From SAR202 cluster bacterium (GTDB lineage: Bacteria; Chloroflexota; Dehalococcoidia; Lucifugimonadales; UBA826), in NCBI GenBank assembly GCA_009392815.1, contig VFFS01000045.1:1-64000 (forward strand): a DNA stretch of 64,000 nucleotides. The letters are read 5' to 3'. Position 1 is the stretch's first letter, and the number at the start of each line of letters is the position of its first letter. The notes beneath the pieces were generated by a model. That model saw only the letters and a program-made list of their open reading frames with translations. It did no database searches and was not told the origin of the DNA. A program made the translations under genes and the position numbers. This document shows positions 53,692 through 63,398 of this stretch, in pieces.

Positions 53692-56157
53692 TTGTCACCT
53701 GTGACTAATAGAACAAAATCCGAATATCAATACGAATATTTAAAAGAACGGAGTCTAGAACTCCTAGATTTCACGACGATTAAAGCAAATATTTCCGACA
53801 GAGCAACTTTTTACGCGTCGAAATATAAGGCAAGCTCGATGCGACCAGCTTACGAAGAACACGTAGTTGAAGCTTTGATCGAAGAAACATCGGAAGGTAG
53901 ATTCATTCTTAATAATGTTTCAAATTTTGGGCTCGGAAATTTAGGAGACATTTCAGACCATGTTAAGAGGGCCAGTCTGGGTGGTATTTTAACTGGCCAA
54001 GAGCTTATCGAAATTGCCTCAACCATAGATACTTTTACTTACTTAAGATCAAGTTTGTTGGAATATGCAGAAGAGACTGTTCTATTGGCATCAAGAGCCA
54101 AACTTATGTCCGATTTGTCATATCTCAGCCACTCAATTACAACCACAGTAAACCCAAACGGCCTAGTAAAAGATACCGCAAGCCCTTCACTTGGAATCCT
54201 TAGAAGACAGGTAAGGGATTCATATACCCGGGTTACAACGGCCTTACAACACATCATTAGTGAAAGCGAAATGGAAGGCTCCATTCAAGACGACGTAATA
54301 TCGGTAAGAGGAGATCGACTAGTTATTCAAGTTAAATCCAACATGAGAAATAAAATTCCTGGTGTGGTTCACGACGCTTCAAATACGGGAATGACGTTAT
54401 TTGTCGAACCATTTTCTACTGTGAACCTATGTAATTCGTGGCGAGAACTGACATTGGAAGAAGATAGAGAGGTTGCCCGTATACTCCGCGATTTATCAGC
54501 GCAGGTAGGATCTCTCTCAATCGAAATTTCAGAAACTACAGCTGCTGTTTCAGAAATAGACTTTATCTTGGCAAGAGCCCGATACAGCAATTCCATAGGA
54601 GCACCAGACCCTCTACACCACTCCGGAAGTGCAGAGATAGATCATGTAGATGAAAAGCCCTTATTACGATCAGAACCTAGCCTAATAAAACTTAACAACG
54701 CGAAGCATCCTCTGATTGGTGAGGATATGGTCCCACTCAATCTTGAAATTGGCCCTAGCTGGCATGTGTTGGTTATCACGGGGCCGAATACAGGCGGCAA
54801 GACGGTAGCATTAAAGACTGTTGGCCTTCTTTCCGCAATGCAACAATGCGGAATTCACATACCAGCAGATTTTGCTAGCTCCTTGCCAATTTTCGATGCT
54901 ATATTCGCAGACATAGGCGACCAGCAAAGCATCGAGACCTCGGTTTCAACATTTAGTTCCCACATCAGGTCACTAAGTGAAATGTTAACCCACTCTACTC
55001 AACGCTCTCTTGTCTTACTTGATGAGATTGGAGCAAGTACAGATCCCGACGAAGGCGCAGCAATAGCAGCCGCTGTCATAGAACACCTTGGTGAAAATAA
55101 AATATTCACTATTGCCACTACACACCACCGGTCTGTTGCAGCGACAGCAGAATCCAGTCCCTTTATGAGCAACGCCAGTTTTCATCTAGATCCCGATGAT
55201 CTTAAACCCACATACAAAATATCAGTCGGTATACCAGGGCGAAGCTACGCAATGGCTGTTGCATCAAGATTAGGACTTCCTGGAAATATTTTAGAGAATG
55301 CTGAGAAAAACTTGTCCCCTGAACATCGCCAGATAGGAAAATGGTTATCGGATATTAGTCGCGAACGAGAGCAAGTGTCTAAACTTCTAGATGAGACAAA
55401 TAAAAGCCTTAATGAGACCAGATCCCTGAGGGAAAAACTAGAACAGGAACTACACTACCTCATCGATAAACGAGACACGATCATAGAATCTGTTAGGACT
55501 AAAGCAGAATCGAGGTTTTCTGCAATTCAAAATTTATTGTCTCGAGCGGAATCAGCTCTTTCATGGGCGAGACACAGTGATAAATCATCTTCAGAATCGT
55601 TAGACAGCGAAATAGATTTAATACAAAGTGAATTGGGCAAAATAAATATCCCCGAAGCCAGTCCAGAAAAAGGTGATATTGACCTTGTAAACTTAGGAGA
55701 TTCTGTTCATGTTTCAGGGCTTTCACTCAGAGGAACACTTATAAGATTAGATTCTGAAAACAACAGTGCTGAAATATTGGTCGGAAATATGCGGCTAAAT
55801 GTTGAAGCAAACAAACTTTTGAAGACATCGATCACAGCAGAAACAGATACAGATTCTATAAACTCAGTTTTAGATTCAAAATTAAATCGTCCCCCCACCC
55901 ATTCCATCGATCCAATTGAAGATGTTCTAGACATTAGAGGAGTTCGATCTAATCCTTCATTAGACATGTTAGAAACTTTTTTAGATTCCTCAGTGAGGGA
56001 TGGATTGAGCAAAGTAACGGTAATTCATGGTAAAGGGACCGGAGCCTTAAGAAATATCATAAGAGAAAGGCTTATGAACCATCCACTCGTCAATAGCTTT
56101 GGTTCGGAAAAAGATTCTCTAGGCGGCGACGGTGCAACCTACGTCATTCTGAATTGA
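53692..56157 (+). CDS. mutS2: MutS2 family protein with Smr nuclease domain
   Basis: An 821-residue protein. An N-terminal helical core is followed by the MutS-type ATPase with Walker A TGPNTGGKTVALKTV near residue 363, Walker B VLLDEIGASTDPDEG and the TTHH switch. A long coiled coil (residues about 540-640) and a C-terminal Smr domain (from 740, LDIRGVRSNPSLDMLETFLD and the IHGKGTGALR stretch) complete it. MutS2 acts on recombination intermediates or stalled, collided ribosomes rather than mismatches. The start is TTG 53692 and lacks a clear ribosome site. Confidence 0.93.
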   Translation: MSPVTNRTKSEYQYEYLKERSLELLDFTTIKANISDRATFYASKYKASSMRPAYEEHVVEALIEETSEGRFILNNVSNFGLGNLGDISDHVKRASLGGILTGQELIEIASTIDTFTYLRSSLLEYAEETVLLASRAKLMSDLSYLSHSITTTVNPNGLVKDTASPSLGILRRQVRDSYTRVTTALQHIISESEMEGSIQDDVISVRGDRLVIQVKSNMRNKIPGVVHDASNTGMTLFVEPFSTVNLCNSWRELTLEEDREVARILRDLSAQVGSLSIEISETTAAVSEIDFILARARYSNSIGAPDPLHHSGSAEIDHVDEKPLLRSEPSLIKLNNAKHPLIGEDMVPLNLEIGPSWHVLVITGPNTGGKTVALKTVGLLSAMQQCGIHIPADFASSLPIFDAIFADIGDQQSIETSVSTFSSHIRSLSEMLTHSTQRSLVLLDEIGASTDPDEGAAIAAAVIEHLGENKIFTIATTHHRSVAATAESSPFMSNASFHLDPDDLKPTYKISVGIPGRSYAMAVASRLGLPGNILENAEKNLSPEHRQIGKWLSDISREREQVSKLLDETNKSLNETRSLREKLEQELHYLIDKRDTIIESVRTKAESRFSAIQNLLSRAESALSWARHSDKSSSESLDSEIDLIQSELGKINIPEASPEKGDIDLVNLGDSVHVSGLSLRGTLIRLDSENNSAEILVGNMRLNVEANKLLKTSITAETDTDSINSVLDSKLNRPPTHSIDPIEDVLDIRGVRSNPSLDMLETFLDSSVRDGLSKVTVIHGKGTGALRNIIRERLMNHPLVNSFGSEKDSLGGDGATYVILN

Positions 56158-58978
56158 TATCATTTTCAGACTCTTTGGTTACCAGCATCAGCAAGCTAGG
56201 CAGAACGATCAAAGATGCCAAAAGTGCAAGGACTATCATCACCGCAGTCAGTTGCCCATAGGACGCAAACATGGGCATAGGTGCAAAACCCATAATCGTA
56301 AAGCCCACCACGCTGGATGCGGCCGAAGCTACCAACGCAACTCCCGTCCCCCTTGCAGCTCTTCCAAGAGACTGAACACGGGACGCATTTCGTCCCAATT
56401 CTTCTCTAAATCGTTCCGTCATATGTATGGAATAGTCTATGCCTACTCCTATAGAAATCGCTCCGATCATTGCAGTTACAAAATTTAGAGCAAATCCCGC
56501 TATTGACATGATCCCGTAGAGCCAAGCAACCACCAAGCCTATAGGAACTACGGTCACAACTGCATATCTTAATGACCTCATAGTGACTAGAAGTAAAATA
56601 GTTGCAGCCGCTATAGCCACCGGAAGAGAAGTGTACAAAGTACGGGTCGAGGCTGATAATTGTTCCTCTCTTGTGAAGGGAGATCCTGTCAATCCTGCGC
56701 GATCTATAGATGGGTGAGATTCCAGCTCTAACAAAAGTGGTTTTAGCTTATTAGCTGTTTTTGAAACAATGGATTGATCTCTCGTACCAGGAATCATAAA
56801 TGACACTGTTGTCAGATCTTCGTTGTCTTTAGTAGGATCCATCAATTGAGCCAAATAGATTGCTCCTCTTACTTGGTCCGCTCGAAGAACAAGTACACCA
56901 TTCTCACCAATGACTCCTTCCTGCAGAGAATATCCAAATGCTGCCTCCATCTGAGTCCTGGTATCAGGAATACCATTAAGATCAACATCCGTAATACTCA
57001 CACCCGTAGCAGACTCAATAGAGTCTCTAGCAGCGAGATTATTCACAATAAACCTAGATGTATTGAGAACATCCAAACCAATTATCACTTCTCCACTCGC
57101 AGTCTCCGCCACTTCATCGACCATTCTGAGTGCATCAACAAATTCAGATATCGCAAAGACGGCGGCAGGGTCCATTAAATCCCCACGAACGTACACAACA
57201 CCAGGCTCTCCCCCAGTCTCACCAAGGTGTTCGTCTATCTTATCTAGCCCAATAACAAATTCGGAGTTGGAATCAAAAAAATCCTTCACATCAAAGGTAG
57301 GTTCTAGTCTGATTGCAAAAACACCTGCCAAAATAGTTAATCCAGCTGCAGACAATAGAACGACAAAAACATGAGATCCTGCCAGAGTCACAACCTTTTC
57401 GACCAGGCGCATAACGAAAGAATGCTCAGTATTTTCAAAAACATGGTCATCTGGAGTTGAGTCAGGTAATTCCTCATTCCCATTACCAAACCTGATGAGA
57501 CAAAAAGCAGGAATAACAAGAAAAAAACATGCCGCTATTCCCAACATCAATACTCCGTAGGTTTTGTCTACAGCTAGCATGACTATTACTGTGCCGCCTG
57601 ATGCTACAGCCACAGAAATAGAACCTACAACCCTAAGAAATATGGATTTCCCACCACTGTATGACTTCCTAGATTTATATATCAGTTCGTCAACTTTCAT
57701 AGTTGTAACTGGGGCAACAATACCTAGAATAATGAAAGAGGAAAAAACTGCTATTGCGGCGGCACTTCCAAAATGTATTACCGCCTCGATACTGGAAGTT
57801 AGATTGGATAGAAAAGCTATACTGTCGCTTGCCATTGCGAGCAGTAACGCTCCCAAAACCCCCGCTAGTCCGACTTTTAAGGCCCGTCTGGGCGAATAAC
57901 CACTGTCAGTCTCCTCGCGATATCTACGAACGGCGTGAACTACGAAGTCAACACCGAGAGAAATCATGCCGACAGGAACCACCAAATCTATTACCAGACC
58001 GGTCTTTAGACCGACAATAGCTGATATCCCCTTCAGCCATACCATTAGTAGACCTAATCCTATCCCAGTAATAGCGGTAGCCCAATACGACCTTAAGCTC
58101 ATCCCAACAACTAGGACAGCCCCTATAATCGTAAATGTAATAAAAAGTCCTGCTGTCTGACCTTCTTCAGCAGACTCAAGATTGGGATCAATGGCAACTC
58201 CCCACATCTCATAGGTTTCGGAATCGCCTTTCATCACTGAAGCAATTTTGCGATTTAGATGCTCTTTATTAATCACATCTGGGCCGCCACCTAATCCAAT
58301 TTCCAGTCCTCCTCCACCGAGCTTTTCATTATCCGCCATGAGGTTAAAAATAGTAGCAGGAGATGACCACCATTCCACATCAACACCATCAACTTTCCTA
58401 TCCTCGAAAGTGGCTTTTGTTGATAACATATCGATAAATGAGCGAGTGTCGGGGTTAGCTACTATTCTTGAAACTGCCAACTTAATATCGTGATCAGTCG
58501 AATCATCTAGGCTAATTCCATCCATAGACAAAGAAGCTTCGATAGGCTCTAGGATGGACCGTATTCCTGTAATGTCCAAGCCATAGTCATTATCAAAATA
58601 TGTGAATAAATACTGCTGATTAGTTAATGTCCCAGATGCGAGTTCTCCTCTCTTGTCAAGATCAATAACTCGATCTCGGTTTCTGGCAAACTCTCTCAAT
58701 ACATCAGCGGTAATTACATCGCCATTTTTAGACTCCAGGACGTATGTAGCGAAATGAAGAGGAGTTGGAAATTTATGATCTATATCCGCCTGCATGTCAT
58801 ACACTTCCCCTGGAGGATTAGGGGAAGCTTGCTGGGTGGGGGCCATACGTATCATCGGATATAACAGTAGAAAAGTAATCACTACAACCGCCGCGATAGC
58901 TGCAACCGGATGGTCTGCAACAGAGGAAACAAATCTATTTTTCCAATCGTGATAATTCATGAGTTTGAGAATCCCCAT
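56144..58978 (-). CDS. RND-superfamily exporter, MMPL type (COG1033-like)
   Basis: A 944-residue membrane protein with two MMPL domains, each of about six helices after an extracytoplasmic loop. The helix pair with GVDFVVHAVRRYREE (first half) and GVGIDYSIHMTERFREEL (second half) is the hallmark of this group. The N-terminal helix (residues about 25-47) and the large loops (to residue 270, and 550-750) suit lipid or hydrophobic-compound export. Its 3-prime end overlaps mutS2 by 14 bases. A start at 58960 is also possible. Confidence 0.88.
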   Translation of the reverse strand: MGILKLMNYHDWKNRFVSSVADHPVAAIAAVVVITFLLLYPMIRMAPTQQASPNPPGEVYDMQADIDHKFPTPLHFATYVLESKNGDVITADVLREFARNRDRVIDLDKRGELASGTLTNQQYLFTYFDNDYGLDITGIRSILEPIEASLSMDGISLDDSTDHDIKLAVSRIVANPDTRSFIDMLSTKATFEDRKVDGVDVEWWSSPATIFNLMADNEKLGGGGLEIGLGGGPDVINKEHLNRKIASVMKGDSETYEMWGVAIDPNLESAEEGQTAGLFITFTIIGAVLVVGMSLRSYWATAITGIGLGLLMVWLKGISAIVGLKTGLVIDLVVPVGMISLGVDFVVHAVRRYREETDSGYSPRRALKVGLAGVLGALLLAMASDSIAFLSNLTSSIEAVIHFGSAAAIAVFSSFIILGIVAPVTTMKVDELIYKSRKSYSGGKSIFLRVVGSISVAVASGGTVIVMLAVDKTYGVLMLGIAACFFLVIPAFCLIRFGNGNEELPDSTPDDHVFENTEHSFVMRLVEKVVTLAGSHVFVVLLSAAGLTILAGVFAIRLEPTFDVKDFFDSNSEFVIGLDKIDEHLGETGGEPGVVYVRGDLMDPAAVFAISEFVDALRMVDEVAETASGEVIIGLDVLNTSRFIVNNLAARDSIESATGVSITDVDLNGIPDTRTQMEAAFGYSLQEGVIGENGVLVLRADQVRGAIYLAQLMDPTKDNEDLTTVSFMIPGTRDQSIVSKTANKLKPLLLELESHPSIDRAGLTGSPFTREEQLSASTRTLYTSLPVAIAAATILLLVTMRSLRYAVVTVVPIGLVVAWLYGIMSIAGFALNFVTAMIGAISIGVGIDYSIHMTERFREELGRNASRVQSLGRAARGTGVALVASAASSVVGFTIMGFAPMPMFASYGQLTAVMIVLALLASLIVLPSLLMLVTKESENDINSE

Positions 58979-59078
58979 GTGAATCGTTGTTGAAGTATTA
59001 TTGAAATAATAAAAATTATCCTATAGTAGACATATTCCAGTAAACGCTAATTACATTCCTAATGAGGAGTTACAGATT

Positions 59079-60011
59079 TTGCGACTCATATTCATGGGAA
59101 CCCCGAACTATGCTATACCTGTCCTAGATAAACTGGTTAGGAGTGGCCATGATATAGCTGCTGTTTATACTCAACCCGACAGACCAGCGGGTAGGGGAAG
59201 AATACTCACCCCCACACCTATCAAAAGTCACGCAACGGACCTTGGCCTTGAAACGGTGGAAGCCCGGGATTTTTCTGACAATAGTTCTTCACTTGCTTAC
59301 ATGCTTTCTTTCGGTGCAGATGCTGCCGTAGTGGCTGCATACGGAATTATGCTTCCGGGTTTTGTGATTAATGAATTTCCACTGGGCATGATTAACTTAC
59401 ATCCCTCACTGTTACCAAAACTCAGGGGCGCGTCTCCTGTAGCAACTGCAATTCTTCAAGGTTACACAGAAACGGGTGTAACGATCATGAAAATAGATGA
59501 AGGTATGGATACTGGACCTATCTTAAAACAAAAATCCGTGAGGATTGGAGCAAACGAGAAATGTGATGACCTTACAGAAAGATTATTCATCCTAGGTTCA
59601 AATTTATTAGTTGACACTCTGGGCGAAATACAGACAAAGAAAGAAAAAATCTTACCCCAAGATCCCTCAAAGGCGACCGTTACAAAAAGACTTAAGAGAG
59701 AAGATGGTGAAATTGACTGGACCCAGTCCTCTGAGCAGATCTCCAGGGCAATAAGAGCCTTCCATCCATGGCCAGGTACTTTTACCAAGTTCGGCGGGAA
59801 ACGCCTCAAAATTCTTGAGGCTGGGATCAATGATAAAGGTCCAGGGAATTTAGACTCTGGAGAGGTTCATTGCAAAGACAATGTCAAAGTTGGAACCGGA
59901 AGCGGATCAATTTCTTTACTCTCAATTCAATTGGAAGGGAAAACCCCTACAAATGCTTCAGACTTTGCCTCACATACCCCAGATTTTGACGGGGCAATCT
60001 TAGGAACCTAA
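59079..60011 (+). CDS. fmt: methionyl-tRNA formyltransferase
   Basis: A 310-residue enzyme that formylates initiator Met-tRNA with 10-formyl-THF. Visible are FMGTPNYAIPVLDKLV at the N-terminus, the INLHPSLLPKLRGASPV folate/catalytic segment, VTIMKIDEGMDTGPIL, and the C-terminal OB-fold with IRAFHPWPGTFTKFGGKRLKI. The start is TTG 59079, with GAGGAG 8 bases upstream. No def gene is adjacent. Confidence 0.94.
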   Translation: MRLIFMGTPNYAIPVLDKLVRSGHDIAAVYTQPDRPAGRGRILTPTPIKSHATDLGLETVEARDFSDNSSSLAYMLSFGADAAVVAAYGIMLPGFVINEFPLGMINLHPSLLPKLRGASPVATAILQGYTETGVTIMKIDEGMDTGPILKQKSVRIGANEKCDDLTERLFILGSNLLVDTLGEIQTKKEKILPQDPSKATVTKRLKREDGEIDWTQSSEQISRAIRAFHPWPGTFTKFGGKRLKILEAGINDKGPGNLDSGEVHCKDNVKVGTGSGSISLLSIQLEGKTPTNASDFASHTPDFDGAILGT

Positions 60012-60016
60012 CCAAA

Positions 60017-63000
60017 TTATTTTTCTCCCAACCTGAGTAACCTATTTAGAGATATTTTCCTAGCAACGAGAACAGAAATAACTGTGACCATTGCGAAAAC
60101 AACGCCCATAGAAAGATACGTACTAAGTAGACCGCTCCAATTTACCTGCATTATCAACGGAGGCAACACACTTATTCCTATGTCATCACTGCCCATAAAT
60201 GGAATCAGCACTGTACCTAATCTTTCTCCCATAAGAGTTCCAATAATCATTCCTAATACGACAACTGATAGGTGCTCCACCCACATAAGTGACATCAACT
60301 GGTTTTTAGATAATCCAATAGTCCTAAGTAAAGCAAATTGTGCTTCTCTCTCTCGAAAAGAAAAATAGGAATGTGAAACAAAGCCAATAGCACTGAGAAT
60401 GAGTATTGAACCAAAGGCGATTAGTAGAAGAGACCTCCAACCGGCCCTTACCAGCGGATCTATTGTGATGAGTGAAAGTGCCTCCTGTTTGTCTAGAATA
60501 TTCCCATATGAAAAAGGGCCATCTTCCTTAAGAGACCCCATTAATTTAATCCTCTCTGACTTTTCAATGGAATCATCGGTGGAAATCCATATTTCGTTGG
60601 GTGTTATTCCACCTCGCAAGATCCCTCGATTAGTAGTTGTCAGAACAGGTTCAAGTCCGGTTATTAAAAAACTTTCCTCTTTCGTATTCAGAGTTGGAAA
60701 ATATTCAAATTTGTCTATTAATATAATTTTTGTATGGTGACCCCCAACAGAAACAGTGAGCACATCATCTATAGAATGTCCTGAATTAGATAAAAATGAC
60801 TGTGAAGCAAGCGCGGGAATTGGGGCAAGTTGTAAGCCCGGGTATATGCCACGAGCTACCATAGGATTTCCCGTACCCCATGCAAACAACAAAGAACCAT
60901 CAGATTTAGCTCCCTGTTGAGATAACACAATTTGATCCATCTCAGCTTCAGGCACATTTTTTAATATATGCCACCCATTTATGTCGGAAAAAGACTCAAG
61001 ATTATCAACATTTCCCCAACCTGTTCTGGCCTTTATACTGTCTATGAGAATTGACCCGGAAGTAAGCGTTCCAGTAGGGTTGGTTTCGAGAACACTCAGT
61101 GACACTAGTGTTAGAGGAGCAGCCGGGGATAGCCTTCTCCATGGCCTACGGTTTTGAAATATTTCCACCTCTTTAAGGCTCCAGCTGGCAGAATCTAACA
61201 TCCCAAGCTCATAACTGAAATAGCGTCCGTTTGCATCCCGTAGTCGGGCAGCTAGAGCCACGCTAGGTCGAGATCTGTCAGGCTTCACAAGAACTCCCAA
61301 TGTACGAGCATCATCAGGAAGTTGTATACCCTGTGGTCGATCCATCTGTTCCAACTGGGAAAGCAACTCTTGAAGACTGACATCGGAATAATCGTCGCGA
61401 TATAAAGCAACTTCCCCAAATGTCGCTGGATCAACACCTAGGACCGTAACAGATTCCCCCAAGAATTTATTTGTTACGTCTAGTCCAGAATATCGAAACA
61501 CAGGACTTACAGTGTCAATATGTTTGTAGTTTTCATACGCCTCGGTCATAGATCGACTTCTTCCAACCGAGTTAAATCGAACTGAGGTAATCCTAATGTC
61601 CGAACCAACGGCATAAAGCTCACGATCCTGAAAACTCCTGTCCAAAGTACCCCCAAAACTGGCTGCAAATATACCCAGACCTGTCATTAGTATGATTAGA
61701 AGTATCAGGCGCGAGTAACTTGATGGATTACGGGACATCTGCCAAATCGCGAGAATTAGTCCCACTGGCATTCTTGAAGAAAATAATCTGCCAACCATGT
61801 TTAAAACTACTGGAAACAACCGCAAAAGGACCATTGCCAGCGCTAACAGTATTAATGCAGGAAGAACAAGCATAACCTGATTGAAAGCAACGTCTCCCAA
61901 AGCACTCTTTACAGCCAAGGATCCTTGTTCCATTAGCTGCCTGAATAACAAAATACCTAGAAATAGAAGTCCTACATCAATGTAATATTTTTGGAAAACA
62001 GATTGCTGTGTGTTCCTAATTAATGCCGATCTTTGGGCAGCTACATTAACCTTAGAAGCGTGTACAGCTGGGATGATCAATACTGCGAAACTCAGAATGC
62101 CCGCAATCGCACTCATTCCGTAGGCGAAGGCCGTGACTCTCACAGGCAGAAGTCCACCTCCGCTAAGATCGGAAAAAGAAGGCGTATATCCAAGGAGACC
62201 TATCGCTCCTGCAGCTATCAAAGGTCCAAATATTAACGCTACGAGGGATATAGTCCCACCTTCCAGCACAAACACAGCCAATATTTGAAAGGAAGTAGCA
62301 CCCCTGCTACGTAGCTGCGATATTTCAAATTTCCTCTGATCGACTACAAGAGTCGAAATTGAGAAAACATAGTAAAGAACTATCACGGTTATCATGATCA
62401 GTACTACAAACATTTGCAGCTTAGATAGCAAAATCCGACTGTCATACTGCTCCAGCGATGAATCTAACTCTGTGATCAAGGAGAAGTTGTTCAATTCAGC
62501 ACTGAGAGCCTGTCTCGTCAACAGGATTTCATTTTTCGCTGTAGACGCGTTAGAAGCCGTCAGACTATTGAGGTCTACATCCAACAACCATCCATACGTA
62601 GTCCCCATATCTTTTAGCAGTGGGCCCAAAATTTTCATATATGCGTCTTGGGACATATAAAGAGGAAGAGTCTCGAAACCTTCTCCTGAAACCGTTCCTC
62701 GCTTATATGAAGACATAAATATCCCATCAACAAGACGCCAATAACTATCGTCTTCGTCCGCCTTATCAAAAGTAGAAACTATTTTTACGCGAACAAAAGG
62801 GACCTCATCTGTCCAATAAGGTACGAGGGATACAATCGAACCCACTGTAAGCCCATTTTTTTTTGCTGCTTCTGTAGAAGTGGTTGCCTCTAGAAGAACA
62901 ACTCCGTCCCGATCCGTAGCATATACAGGGTTAGGTAACTCCATTCCATCTCTGATAGTTATCCTCTGAGACAAATCAGGTATGTATGCAACAAAGGCCC

Positions 63001-63391
63001 GCCGAGTATCACGACCAGCCCCCTCCTCATATCCCGAATTTGTCAGGAAAAATGTAGAAGACCGACCCGCGGATGTAAGCCCATTTAAGTAGGGTGAAAG
63101 CTTATTTTGAACTACATCTTCCACCTTCTCAATGACTCTATGGTATTCCTCCGTATTGGTAGGACCTCTCTCGGTTTGAACTAATATATTTGCATCATGT
63201 TCTCCGAGTTTATCCAGAGCACTCTTCAACGCAATTTCTCTAAGTGAGTCGAAAAATATAACAGTGCTCGACATTACAACCGAAGCAAGTAAAACACCGA
63301 GAACAACGGATGACAGCAGTTTCCAACTTGCGAGGCTCCGCCGAAAAACCATTATTGATGTGGTCACAAATCGACCGATCACATTTTTCAT
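60017..63391 (-). CDS. FtsX-like ABC-transporter permease, long form
   Basis: A 1124-residue permease. An N-terminal helix (residues 22-48) leads to a large extracytoplasmic domain, then an FtsX-type block of helices (about 325-450), further helices (about 465-570), a second extracytoplasmic domain (590-960) and a C-terminal FtsX block of three helices (about 985-1115, with FREREAQFALLRTIGLSKNQLMSL). It is likely a lipoprotein- or lipid-related MacB/LolC-class permease. No ATPase gene is visible in the window. It starts 7 bases after the next paralogue. Confidence 0.87.
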   Translation of the reverse strand: MKNVIGRFVTTSIMVFRRSLASWKLLSSVVLGVLLASVVMSSTVIFFDSLREIALKSALDKLGEHDANILVQTERGPTNTEEYHRVIEKVEDVVQNKLSPYLNGLTSAGRSSTFFLTNSGYEEGAGRDTRRAFVAYIPDLSQRITIRDGMELPNPVYATDRDGVVLLEATTSTEAAKKNGLTVGSIVSLVPYWTDEVPFVRVKIVSTFDKADEDDSYWRLVDGIFMSSYKRGTVSGEGFETLPLYMSQDAYMKILGPLLKDMGTTYGWLLDVDLNSLTASNASTAKNEILLTRQALSAELNNFSLITELDSSLEQYDSRILLSKLQMFVVLIMITVIVLYYVFSISTLVVDQRKFEISQLRSRGATSFQILAVFVLEGGTISLVALIFGPLIAAGAIGLLGYTPSFSDLSGGGLLPVRVTAFAYGMSAIAGILSFAVLIIPAVHASKVNVAAQRSALIRNTQQSVFQKYYIDVGLLFLGILLFRQLMEQGSLAVKSALGDVAFNQVMLVLPALILLALAMVLLRLFPVVLNMVGRLFSSRMPVGLILAIWQMSRNPSSYSRLILLIILMTGLGIFAASFGGTLDRSFQDRELYAVGSDIRITSVRFNSVGRSRSMTEAYENYKHIDTVSPVFRYSGLDVTNKFLGESVTVLGVDPATFGEVALYRDDYSDVSLQELLSQLEQMDRPQGIQLPDDARTLGVLVKPDRSRPSVALAARLRDANGRYFSYELGMLDSASWSLKEVEIFQNRRPWRRLSPAAPLTLVSLSVLETNPTGTLTSGSILIDSIKARTGWGNVDNLESFSDINGWHILKNVPEAEMDQIVLSQQGAKSDGSLLFAWGTGNPMVARGIYPGLQLAPIPALASQSFLSNSGHSIDDVLTVSVGGHHTKIILIDKFEYFPTLNTKEESFLITGLEPVLTTTNRGILRGGITPNEIWISTDDSIEKSERIKLMGSLKEDGPFSYGNILDKQEALSLITIDPLVRAGWRSLLLIAFGSILILSAIGFVSHSYFSFREREAQFALLRTIGLSKNQLMSLMWVEHLSVVVLGMIIGTLMGERLGTVLIPFMGSDDIGISVLPPLIMQVNWSGLLSTYLSMGVVFAMVTVISVLVARKISLNRLLRLGEK

Positions 63392-63398
63392 GTGTCAA

